Source: a virus
DNA: 42,505 bases
Direction: 5' to 3' (one strand)
IMG/VR virus record: IMGVR_UViG_3300033146_006236
Location: 1-42,505 of that record
Every line of letters starts with the position of its first letter. Position 1 is the stretch's first letter. The position numbers were made by a program, and so were the translations under genes. The notes under the pieces were generated by a model. The model ran no database searches. It saw only the letters and a program-made list of their open reading frames with translations, and was not told the origin of the DNA. Of the stretch, positions 30,701 through 36,940 are shown piece by piece.

Positions 30701-31333
30701 GTAAACTTCTTCGATATTAAACAATTCGTTAAGCTTACCTAGCTGCTTAATTGCATCAAGGCCGCCTAAATCTTCACCTAATGCAACTACCAGCTTGTCG
30801 GCTGCACCAACAAATTCTAAAACTTCTTCTTTGCTGTTTTTGCCTAGTTTACCTGCAATTGCGGCTAAGTTACGTAGTTCGGAAGTTGGTGTACGGGTGT
30901 CTATTTTTGAAAGGCTGCCGTTTAATTCGTCAACCTCTTTTGCTGTCAGTCCTGTGGTTTTCTGTATATCAGCTAATTGATCAGACAATGAAGCTGCACC
31001 GGATATTAAGCCAGTAAATGCGCTGCCTATATTTTGAACAGCTGATGTTATCATGTTGCCAGCAACAAATGCAAGCGATGTTGATTTGAATTCGTTTTTG
31101 ATTTTTGTCCAACCATTTGCAACCTGCCCTTGTTGTTTCCTGTGCTGATCCATTAAGCCTTGCAATTGCTTAAGTTTTTTTGTTTGTGCAAGGTATTCTT
31201 TGCTGCCAACTGTCATATTTGCCAGTTCGTTGCGGGCTTTTCGCATTGATGTCCAGATACCTTTATAGGTATTTTCGACCTGACGGCCATTTATCCAAAT
31301 ATTTATTTTTCGGGTAGTGCTCTTGTCTGCCAT
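27740..31333 (-). CDS. Tape measure protein
   Basis: 1197 residues. N-terminal coil, then a TP901-type tape measure core (about 95-400: S-A-F-T-G-L-I-S-G-A-A-S-L-S-D-Q-L-A-D-I-Q-K-T-T-G-L-T, repeated A-A-x-A-x-x-L-G), a hydrophobic stretch (about 455-480: F-L-A-K-V-I-A-L-V-V-I-A-I-T-S-Y-N), a second hydrophobic stretch near 520-540 and a long coiled coil at about 735-1010 with a Gly-rich spacer. It sets tail length (about 1.5 Å per residue gives roughly 180 nm, by the known rule) and is ejected during infection. The start abuts a T-run after a hairpin (31336-31374), which is unusual. Tail-to-tail with the integrase. Confidence 0.92.
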   Translation of the reverse strand: MADKSTTRKINIWINGRQVENTYKGIWTSMRKARNELANMTVGSKEYLAQTKKLKQLQGLMDQHRKQQGQVANGWTKIKNEFKSTSLAFVAGNMITSAVQNIGSAFTGLISGAASLSDQLADIQKTTGLTAKEVDELNGSLSKIDTRTPTSELRNLAAIAGKLGKNSKEEVLEFVGAADKLVVALGEDLGGLDAIKQLGKLNELFNIEEVYGTATAFEKTGSAINSLGAASVASEEYLVAFTQRFGGLAENANISMQDVLGLAATMDILGKKQEVASSSMAKFLIALGDKKGVSKFAKLAGLSVKEYSKLLETDANEAMLKVLEGAKSTKQGVAGLSATLENLGVEGVQAAQVLPALAGNIDLLREQQELANVEFEKGSSLTDEYNIKNENLAAKLDKLKKAWVKLWMNSNVKNAIEGLVDSLVSAVAWIEENSQTIKFLAKVIALVVIAITSYNLALKANAAWTNLIILKNNLLRKSQLLAALTQAKLTGNTKRAAAAQRMLNIAMKANPWGLVAAAIVSAGVAIVIFKDTLLGLNSLQKAQNEIVKETNKRMGDEAVKLEVLKKRIGDTNITNEDRKKLIKEINVSYGDYLPNLLDENASLTDIAAAYDLINNAIRKKIELQVKEEKAVGIYKEIVELQEKLKEQTEDLPQSYGDVILDNLTGGNMTQRMAGIAKLQGKIKDLQSTYDVLTGSLAEEESKKTNKKTTTTTNSGRGGSGGGGEEETDPLEKYAKKYEQLRKIILGIRRKFNLADLSEEEKAIENIIDKYDDQFQAVENSIAHFEEIRAKKGKLNDDELDLLNKFFAQRDQLVDARNNEFLKSEQDFAKKLEDEKIKFQGKVDEILMDGTQKEIHQVTKKYKELIDKAKDYKISTVELVKKMNAEIEAIKNGDEAPTDIFGMTPEDWELLNENVNKAMTIAGELSNIFSLNNQKLNNQENAKLASYEKNSDKKKKTLQKRLDAGLISEKYYNSQIKVIDADLDREKGRVAAKQAKREKQLKKYDATMNMFSALANIWGKWAANPIYAGLLSAFALIKTKKQIDAINSEPIPSYGKGARVNKRTIAEIGEAGPEIVLSSSIVQSKTLGPIADDLARVQEGKQPQFLGRPQSPNFSGMEKAIAGKQGGNTVVSNNNTVINQVDTEGAKQMNDKIELMATNIAEMTKSVADLKYLRAVITDDDLTEHDEEKIIRMKYSGF

Positions 31334-31335
31334 AA

Positions 31336-31374
31336 AAAAACGCTTAATTCATTTTAAGCGAATTAAGCGTTTTT
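31336..31374. terminator. Hairpin with T-run touching the tape-measure start codon
   Basis: AAAAACGCTTAATTC (31336-31350) pairs with GAATTAAGCGTTTTT (31360-31374). On the minus strand seven T follow and the ATG of the tape-measure gene begins at once. It terminates the accessory module or acts as an attenuator or translation switch. On the plus strand it is also terminator-like. Confidence 0.65.
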
Positions 31375-31386
31375 GTTGGTTGTGCT

Positions 31387-31393
31387 AAAGGAC
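31387..31393 (-). promoter_or_regulatory. AGTCCTTT box before the tape-measure gene
   Basis: The minus strand reads CAGTCCTTTAGC, 54 bases before the start codon, matching boxes at 6502, 9728 and 42338. It could be the late promoter that allows tape-measure expression despite the hairpin; no consensus host promoter is visible. Confidence 0.3.
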
Positions 31394-31395
31394 TG

Positions 31396-31935
31396 TTATA
31401 ATTGCATGGCAAATATAACATAAGTGTCCTTAATTTTTGACCATATTGTTATAGGGTCAGGATGTTTCCCTTTCCTGAACCTAGAAACTTGCTCTATCCC
31501 TTCGTTTCTGGAGATGTTTTTGAGCAAAGAGGAATATTTTAGAACGGGGTGGTTTAATATAATTTTTAATTTTCGTTCAGAATAAGACTGAAACGCCTCT
31601 TTTATTTCAATCTTTATTTTTTTCAATTCTGATTTTACGGCTGTCAGCTCCCTGACAGACAATGAAGATTTTCCCTTAACGACATCCGTTAATTTATTGA
31701 CCCGGATATCGCACAATTGGGATATTACATTAAGATATAGATTCCCACTATTTAATACTGCAACAATTCTTCTTTGCTGCAATTGTTCTGCTTTCGATAG
31801 CTTTTCATATTTTTGAAAATTCTCCTGAAAATACTTATCAGGTATTGAATTCCTGTTTTTCCAAACTTTCAGTATTTTTTCTGAAAGATTGTGTTTTTTA
31901 ACGATTTCTATGGCATTTTCTTCGTTGAATTTCAT
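31396..31935 (-). CDS. Helical protein at the end of the inserted accessory module
   Basis: 179 residues, basic, helical. It contains V-I-S-Q-L-C-D-I-R-V-N-K-L-T-D-V-V-K-G-K-S-S-L-S-V-R-E-L-T-A-V and later L-K-Y-S-S-L-L-K-N-I-S-R-N-E-G-I-E-Q-V-S-R-F-R-K-G-K-H, both of which look like HTH units of the XRE type with an R-x-R-K-G-K-H recognition end. No named family. Four bases after the NUMOD-type gene. A second regulator or a partner in the module is inferred. Confidence 0.5.
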   Translation of the reverse strand: MKFNEENAIEIVKKHNLSEKILKVWKNRNSIPDKYFQENFQKYEKLSKAEQLQQRRIVAVLNSGNLYLNVISQLCDIRVNKLTDVVKGKSSLSVRELTAVKSELKKIKIEIKEAFQSYSERKLKIILNHPVLKYSSLLKNISRNEGIEQVSRFRKGKHPDPITIWSKIKDTYVIFAMQL

Positions 31936-31939
31936 TTTT

Positions 31940-32695
31940 TCATTTTTTTATTAATATGATAAGATACTCTTCAATACCTATACCTGCAGCTTTAGCTTTT
32001 TTTCGCAAAGCAGTATAAGTCTTGATATCTACTCGCATATTTTTATATTTTTTTGTTTTTTCAGGAACTTTATATCTTTTGTTTTTTGAAATATAAAACC
32101 CTTTTTTTGTTAGGTTTTCGTACCTAATAGCATTAGTTACGAAACCTGTAGTTTTCCCAATATCCTCAGCACACTCTGTTATTGACGGATATTCTCCGAC
32201 CAATTCATTAATGGGGCTGAAAAGATACACCGGGACCTTCCTTTTATTTTCTTTTTTTTCTTTTTTTATAAAAACATTTTCGTAAGATAAAAGTGTTTTA
32301 TTAAAAAAAGTTTTCAGGTAAATCGCTGTCCGTACTTTTGAGGCCGAAACATTGAAGTGCGCTGCCATTACATTCGCACCACCCCACACTTTCATTAACG
32401 CCCCATCCTTAGAGAATTGGTATATGGGTTTTGATGGGGCACCATCTTTCCTCATTCGTTTCCCTTTCCCTATGTGATATTTCCCTGTTTTGTCATCACG
32501 GTACACCTTAAACCCTTCATCTGCAATTTGTTTCAAATATCTGAACGCTGTACGGTTCGAGATAGCCAAAATATTACAGATTTCTGTAATATTTGCACCA
32601 TCCCCCATAAGCTCAAACATCAACTTGATTATGTTATGAGCTGATTTGCTTGTATTCCGGGGGTCTGTATTCCCCGGTGTTATATATCTTTTCAT
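31940..32695 (-). CDS. HTH protein with two NUMOD1-like DNA-binding modules
   Basis: 251 residues from ATG at 32693-32695 (an upstream in-frame start at 32761 would overlap the previous gene wholly, less likely). N-terminal HTH (M-G-D-G-A-N-I-T-E-I-C-N-I-L-A-I-S-N-R-T-A-F-R-Y-L), then two copies of a NUMOD1-type module: I-Y-Q-F-S-K-D-G-A-L-M-K-V-W and V-Y-L-F-S-P-I-N-E-L-V-G-E-Y-P-S-I-T-E-C-A-E-D-I-G. The C-terminal segment (M-R-V-D-I-K-T-Y-T-A-L-R-K-K-A-K) is like a ribbon-helix-helix. NUMOD1 modules are known from homing endonucleases; no nuclease motif is visible here, so it may be a regulator. The ATGA overlap with the 76-residue gene confirms the start. Confidence 0.65.
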   Translation of the reverse strand: MKRYITPGNTDPRNTSKSAHNIIKLMFELMGDGANITEICNILAISNRTAFRYLKQIADEGFKVYRDDKTGKYHIGKGKRMRKDGAPSKPIYQFSKDGALMKVWGGANVMAAHFNVSASKVRTAIYLKTFFNKTLLSYENVFIKKEKKENKRKVPVYLFSPINELVGEYPSITECAEDIGKTTGFVTNAIRYENLTKKGFYISKNKRYKVPEKTKKYKNMRVDIKTYTALRKKAKAAGIGIEEYLIILIKK

Positions 32696-32922
32696 ATTAT
32701 TGCTGGGTTGTCTGCGTTTACATCGGCAATTGTCATTGCATATAGCAACGACACCCTGCACCCTGAATGCTCAAAAGGGTATCCCTTTTCTTTTACTATT
32801 TGGGACCAACGGCGTTGTGAAACTTCTAGGGGATTTTCGACATGCATAAGGCATGCCTTAATGGCGGTGTAATAGAAGACTTGACCACTTATCAAGTCTT
32901 TCACTTTTATTAGTTTCGTCAT
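32692..32922 (-). CDS. Small protein of the accessory module, unknown
   Basis: 76 residues. V-K-D-L-I-S-G-Q-V-F-Y-Y-T-A-I-K-A-C-L-M-H, then S-Q-R-R-W-S-Q-I-V-K-E-K-G-Y-P-F and S-L-L-Y-A-M-T-I-A-D. The first part looks like a NUMOD-type strand-helix unit (x-D-L-x-x-G-x-V-x-x-Y-x-x-I), related to the next gene. It ends with an ATGA overlap into that gene and starts 3 bases after the acidic gene. Confidence 0.5.
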   Translation of the reverse strand: MTKLIKVKDLISGQVFYYTAIKACLMHVENPLEVSQRRWSQIVKEKGYPFEHSGCRVSLLYAMTIADVNADNPAII

Positions 32923-32925
32923 CTA

Positions 32926-33582
32926 TTATATTTTCTCTAAAATGGTTTCATCAATATCAAACGCCTTTATATCTTCTTGACAGAGGATGGTTTCCCCATA
33001 TTTATCCTCGCTTAGAAGTTGTTGGATTAAATCTTCCAACGAGTTTATTTCGTTTTTTTCACAAAGGACAGCCCACTCGTGACGATCCCCGGGGTTTAAC
33101 GATTCGTTTGAAAATACTTGAATTAAAATGTCGTCATTTCTTCGTCCAATACTTAGGTTAGTGTTTTGAAAAATATTTTCAGATGTGTAATATGAGCCTA
33201 TAACTTCGGGTTCTTCTTGAGATTCAATCTCGTCTATTTTTTTGAAGTAACCTAATAGCGTGTCTAGGTACTCCGTTACTTCCTCTGTATCGGAATTGTT
33301 TTTTGGCAAATTATCACCAAAGTCTATCTGATAGCCTTCCATATCCGAATTAGAATCTTCACTAAGCGAAACAGAGCTATAACTGTCTGTATCGCTGATG
33401 TTGATTTCTCCGTCTAAATTGTATTGTTCTGGCTCTGCCGTAAAACACTCGTCTAGGTCATAACCGAATTTTTCGGCTTTGCTTAGGTTAAAGCAGTACT
33501 CAATTTTTATATTGTCATTCTCCATGGTTGCCCATGCGCATTCTGTTTTATTGATTGCTTCTACTTTTTCTTGAATTTTCAT
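32926..33582 (-). CDS. Strongly acidic protein, first gene of the inserted module, candidate DNA mimic
   Basis: 218 residues with Asp/Glu in large excess over Lys/Arg throughout. Residues 48-105 are almost only D, E, S, N, Y and T (D-T-D-S-Y-S-S-V-S-L-S-E-D-S-N-S-D). The C-terminal third is folded-looking (I-Q-V-F-S-N-E-S-L-N-P-G-D-R-H-E-W-A-V-L-C-E-K). No known family. Acidity of this degree is typical of DNA-mimic antirestriction or anti-defence proteins (Ocr, ArdA are examples of the principle, not homologs). It starts the operon behind the right cassette and is followed by DNA-binding proteins. Confidence 0.6.
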   Translation of the reverse strand: MKIQEKVEAINKTECAWATMENDNIKIEYCFNLSKAEKFGYDLDECFTAEPEQYNLDGEINISDTDSYSSVSLSEDSNSDMEGYQIDFGDNLPKNNSDTEEVTEYLDTLLGYFKKIDEIESQEEPEVIGSYYTSENIFQNTNLSIGRRNDDILIQVFSNESLNPGDRHEWAVLCEKNEINSLEDLIQQLLSEDKYGETILCQEDIKAFDIDETILEKI

Positions 33583-33617
33583 CGTTTTATTTTTTAAATT
33601 AATAACTTATTGACACA

Positions 33618-33660
33618 TCAAAGATACGAATAAATTACTAATATGCAAACATATTAGTAA
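33618..33660 (-). promoter_or_regulatory. Promoter with perfect operator dyad before the acidic-protein operon
   Basis: Minus strand: TTG, 19 bp, TATCTTTG, a full consensus match. A perfect inverted repeat, TTACTAATATG (33635-33645), four bases, CATATTAGTAA (33650-33660), overlaps the -33 box and the spacer. The transcript would begin with GTGTCAATAAG, which is complementary to the 3' part of the small RNA in the same cassette. Confidence 0.75.
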
Positions 33661-33669
33661 TTAATTTGC

Positions 33670-33764
33670 AAAAAAAGGCTTATTTATAATGATTCTAAAT
33701 AAGGAAAGCTGAAAATGTAGTATATTTGTGGAGTCGTTTTTTAATTAAAATGGCTTATTGACAC
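33670..33764. repeat. 95-bp cassette, right copy (inverted to 25391-25485)
   Basis: Reverse complement matches the left copy at 92 of 95 positions. It contains the palindrome 33680-33702, the TATATTTG element 33721-33728 and the conserved RNA core to 33764. Outside the 95 bp the two copies share layout but not sequence, except the GTCAATAAGTTATTAATT leader and AAAACGATGAAAA start region. Confidence 0.9.
33680..33702. promoter_or_regulatory. AT-rich palindrome in right cassette
   Basis: Identical in sequence to the left copy (TTATTTATAAT, G, ATTCTAAATAA on the plus strand). It lies 18 bp upstream of the TATATTTG element of the right small RNA. See the left copy for interpretation. Confidence 0.55.
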
Positions 33765-33792
33765 TGCCCTGCTAGAGATAGCGGGGCTTTTT
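33734..33792 (+). ncRNA. Candidate small RNA, right cassette copy
   Basis: TATATTTG (33721-33728) would start an RNA of about 60 nt. The core to GACAC is identical to the left copy. The end hairpin is GCCCTGCTA, GAGA loop, TAGCGGGGC (9 pairs, one G-U) and five U. Left and right hairpins differ in sequence but keep the stem, GNRA-like loop and U-run, which argues for a selected RNA. It converges on the 3' end of the 205-residue gene. No -33 TTG is present. Confidence 0.55.
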
Positions 33793-33795
33793 GCG

Positions 33796-34413
33796 TTAAT
33801 ACATCCGTTTAATAACTTTTGTCATTTCTTTTTCTACAAGGTTATAAATTTCACGTGCAAGCATGCCATTTTTGCTTGCATAATTGTTAATCAGGTGTAT
33901 TATTGGCTTAATGGCAACTATTTCGCCGGGGGTGTAGGTAATAAGCTGCCTGTTTTTGTATAGAAACAAATCTAGTTCTTGTATTTTTTCATCGCTTAAA
34001 ATAGAAAGACGTGTTGAAATAATAGAGATAAGGTTGTTGACAGGAATGTTTTTATTACGTAGTTCGTCAATTTCTTGAATTAATATAGTTGCGAAATTAA
34101 AATATACGTTCTGAATAACAATAATAGCAGCTTCGCGCGATAATTCTGAATTGTACTTATTTGAAATAATTGTCAGCTTTCTGCTTATAGCCTCAGCTTC
34201 ACGGTTTCGTGTTTTAACCCTTGCCAAAATACCTTCCTGTGTCAATTTTATTTCATCTATGAAAGCTTCAACCGCCTCTGATTTTGTTTTTGCTTTTTTA
34301 TTGCCCATGAATTGGGCTATAAGTTTGTAAGCAATATATATAAGCAATATTACAATTGCCATCCATCCATTTTCACTTTCAAGAATAGCTTTGATTAATC
34401 CTTTGTCTATCAT
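33796..34413 (-). CDS. Membrane-anchored late protein, unknown
   Basis: 205 residues. One membrane helix at about 16-34 (W-M-A-I-V-I-L-L-I-Y-I-A-Y-K-L-I-A-Q-F), then a basic short segment and a long helical soluble region. It lies between a tail gene and the accessory module, in the tail operon. Single-helix proteins in this region can be holin or spanin-like, but the long soluble domain is unlike a classic holin. Could also be a tail-associated membrane factor. Not recognised. Confidence 0.5.
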   Translation of the reverse strand: MIDKGLIKAILESENGWMAIVILLIYIAYKLIAQFMGNKKAKTKSEAVEAFIDEIKLTQEGILARVKTRNREAEAISRKLTIISNKYNSELSREAAIIVIQNVYFNFATILIQEIDELRNKNIPVNNLISIISTRLSILSDEKIQELDLFLYKNRQLITYTPGEIVAIKPIIHLINNYASKNGMLAREIYNLVEKEMTKVIKRMY

Positions 34414-34421
34414 CTGAAATA

Positions 34422-34841
34422 TTATTTTTTGCCTAAGGCATAAGCATTTACTGTTGCATCGGCATAGTTCTTAACAACAGTGTCTGCAAGGGTTTCTAAT
34501 CTTTTTTCAAGCACAAAATTGTACCAATCAATAATTTTACGGGGGTTCGATTTTGGGGAGCGGCCACGGCTGGCCCCAACGGCAATATAAAAACCATGCT
34601 TGGCAAATGGAAAAACTATTCGCTCAGCAACACCAAAACGGGTGTTTACTTTTGATTTTATACTGCTTGCCAAAAAGGCAGAGCTTTTACCTTTAGCAAT
34701 CCCTTTTATTTTTTTTATTTTTATAAATGCGTGTTTCTCCCTGTTTGTTAACTGCCGCACACGCTTCTCCATCATTGCACGTGATTGGCCTGCCCATTTC
34801 CTTACATCCGCATTTAGCTCTTTTGGCCTTATATTTTCCAT
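34422..34841 (-). CDS. Tail-completion-like protein (HK97 gp10-like position)
   Basis: 139 residues, basic. N-terminal helices (R-A-M-M-E-K-R-V-R-Q-L-T-N-R-E), a Lys-rich loop, strands in the middle (I-V-F-P-F-A-K-H-G-F-Y-I-A-V-G-A-S-R-G-R-S) and a C-terminal helix pair (W-Y-N-F-V-L-E-K-R-L-E-T-L-A-D-T-V-V-K-N-Y-A-D-A). The order helix, strand with K-H-G-x-x, final helices resembles gp10-like head-tail/minor tail proteins. It overlaps the 699-residue gene by 1 base. Assignment is moderate and based on layout. Confidence 0.45.
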   Translation of the reverse strand: MENIRPKELNADVRKWAGQSRAMMEKRVRQLTNREKHAFIKIKKIKGIAKGKSSAFLASSIKSKVNTRFGVAERIVFPFAKHGFYIAVGASRGRSPKSNPRKIIDWYNFVLEKRLETLADTVVKNYADATVNAYALGKK

Positions 34842-36940
34842 TACCGTAATTTTATTTTACAATTCTGGAAACCACCTAAACCTAAACTAATGTCAACCGT
34901 TTCAGGAATGTAATTGCGTGAACCAACCCTTATTTTACGGGACTTGCTGCCTGCCTTGAAAATAGTTACAAGTTTGTTGAAAATATCGGCATTTATTTTG
35001 AAATCCATTTCTACCAGATCATGTGTTGCAACATAATCGTAAAAATCTTTTGCAAAAGTTTCGTATAAGCCATCTTCGCCTTGTGTGTGCAGGTTTACCC
35101 CAGTTGTGGGGTTGCCATCTTTGTCGTACTTATTGTTCGATGCAAATGGGTAAGTGCCTAAGCCATGATAGTTCAATAATTTAAAGCCCGATGGGTTAAC
35201 TCCCGTTTCTGAAATTGTACCTATTTGCTCAATTGTAGGTAATTGGCCCTCAAGCAAATTTAATCGTGAAAACAAGGTGTTTATTTCTGTTTTAATTTCT
35301 TGTACATCCTTACCTTCAGTAATAATATCCGCAAAATTATCGGTTAAGAATTCCCATTTCAGGCTTCCGGTGTCATCATTTACAGCAATATTAAAATAAT
35401 TGGCAGGCTTAACTAACAACAACTGGTTTACCGATACAGGATCGGGAAATGGTTCTGTTGTTGCTATAATCATATTTTCGTAGCTTCCGGTGTCTTTCAG
35501 GTTATCTTCAAGCATTTCATCATCCTTCCATTCAGTGAGAAAAGAAAATTCTTTTTCTTCAAAGGTGATGTTTTCACTTTTTGCAATAACATAATTTGTT
35601 AAGTCAATATAGTTTTGGTTTGATAATATATTGTTCCAGCTTTCAATTTCAACTTGCATATTTTCAAAACTAAAAAACACAGCCCAGCTAAATTTTTTAA
35701 TCAGTGCGTTTAAAAATCCTGATACTGTTAAATCAGGCACATGGTTTTTAAGTTCGATTTGTTTTGAAAATTTGTCCATCAGATGTTCTTCGGCAGGATA
35801 AATTTCTAACTCAATGTTTTTTGTTTCGATTCGATGATAGTTAGATAAAACGCCTAAAAAGAAAGTAAGATTTACAGGTGCCTCAAAATTTATAATTGTG
35901 CTGAATTCAATATATTGATAATCGTCAATTGTTTCAAGCTCGTGATATCCTGCCTCAATATACGAAGAACCGACAAGAATTCGTAAATATAGATATTGGG
36001 GCAACGATTGATAAGATTTTTTTGCTTCGCAACGAAAGCTTATCCGATAAGCCCCTCCAATATCGCTATGATAAGCCCCTTGCAAGGTCTGATAGGTGTT
36101 GTCGGCATCTATTACTATTTGAGAAAACCAAATTTGGGTATTTATCTGCCACACACCACCTTCAAAATTAGAAAGTGGTTCTGGATGTTTTGCAAACAAA
36201 TAATCTTTTGCGTTCGACCTTTCCAGGGCTACATTATTATAGCAAACCATTTTCCCAAAGTCGGGCGATTGGTGTGCACTGCCAATAACTGAAAATTGTA
36301 TGCTCTTGAAAATATCATCAATAATTTTCAACATATAAGGCATTGCAACTAGGGGGTTTACATTGTACACCCTGCCCTCAAAATAATAGTTCTTCACATA
36401 GCTCTCTGTTGGCATACTGTATTGGTTCATACGCTTGCCATAATCTAAGTAGTCTTGATTTTTGTCGGAATAATACTTTTCGTTATATACAACCGGGAAT
36501 GCATAACCGGAGTCTGGATAAGATTGGCTACTCAAGCTCTTTGCCTCAGCTATTATTGCATCAGTATCATCGCCTAAATAGTGTGTGTCGGTAACAATAT
36601 CGGCAATTTTCTGCCCTGAAATAGACTCAATAATATCATTTAAAACGACAAAACATTTGTATTCGGCTGTTTTTGCGCTGCGAACATACAGCTTGCCTTT
36701 TATTTGCGATCCTGCAACAACTAATACACAATCGTATATTTTTATTTTGTTGGTGCCAGGTATAAAATTCGCATGCTTGAATATAAGGTTGTTTTCTTTT
36801 ATTGCCGGCACCGTAAACCAATAGCTTGTAGCTGCCGGGATGGTGTCCATGTAAGGCAAAGGAAACTTGAACGATAACCTTAATGAAAAGTTATCAGGCA
36901 ATAACACATATTTATCTGAAACAATTAATCCTAAAACCAT
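34841..36940 (-). CDS. Large tail/baseplate protein
   Basis: 699 residues. A strand-rich N-terminal domain (about 1-95: S-L-R-L-S-F-K-F-P-L-P-Y-M-D-T… I-K-I-Y-D-C-V-L-V-V-A-G-S-Q-I-K-G-K-L-Y-V) resembles the start of baseplate hub or distal tail proteins; later parts are mixed with N-F-A-D-I-I-T-E-G-K-D-V-Q-E-I-K-T-E-I-N-T-L-F-S-R-L-N coiled coil at about 540-575. I recognise it as a Bacteroidota-phage tail protein without a named domain. It overlaps the 497-residue gene by 10 bases. It probably forms the tail tip around the tape-measure end. Confidence 0.6.
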   Translation of the reverse strand: MVLGLIVSDKYVLLPDNFSLRLSFKFPLPYMDTIPAATSYWFTVPAIKENNLIFKHANFIPGTNKIKIYDCVLVVAGSQIKGKLYVRSAKTAEYKCFVVLNDIIESISGQKIADIVTDTHYLGDDTDAIIAEAKSLSSQSYPDSGYAFPVVYNEKYYSDKNQDYLDYGKRMNQYSMPTESYVKNYYFEGRVYNVNPLVAMPYMLKIIDDIFKSIQFSVIGSAHQSPDFGKMVCYNNVALERSNAKDYLFAKHPEPLSNFEGGVWQINTQIWFSQIVIDADNTYQTLQGAYHSDIGGAYRISFRCEAKKSYQSLPQYLYLRILVGSSYIEAGYHELETIDDYQYIEFSTIINFEAPVNLTFFLGVLSNYHRIETKNIELEIYPAEEHLMDKFSKQIELKNHVPDLTVSGFLNALIKKFSWAVFFSFENMQVEIESWNNILSNQNYIDLTNYVIAKSENITFEEKEFSFLTEWKDDEMLEDNLKDTGSYENMIIATTEPFPDPVSVNQLLLVKPANYFNIAVNDDTGSLKWEFLTDNFADIITEGKDVQEIKTEINTLFSRLNLLEGQLPTIEQIGTISETGVNPSGFKLLNYHGLGTYPFASNNKYDKDGNPTTGVNLHTQGEDGLYETFAKDFYDYVATHDLVEMDFKINADIFNKLVTIFKAGSKSRKIRVGSRNYIPETVDISLGLGGFQNCKIKLR

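Noticed and set aside
29937-30704. 255-codon plus-strand ORF antisense to the tape-measure gene
   Set aside because: It mirrors the tape-measure coding frame; its composition (runs of Ser, Phe, Ala, Cys) is that of an antisense shadow, and it has no leader or promoter.
32696-32761. Upstream start for the NUMOD1-type gene adding 22 residues
   Set aside because: The added residues (Cys/Arg-rich) are fully inside the previous gene, and the ATG at 32695 forms a standard ATGA overlap with its stop.
25391-33764. Programmed invertible switch using the inverted cassettes
   Set aside because: The repeats have no serine-invertase site or nearby invertase, and inversion would disrupt the tail operon; occasional homologous inversion remains possible.
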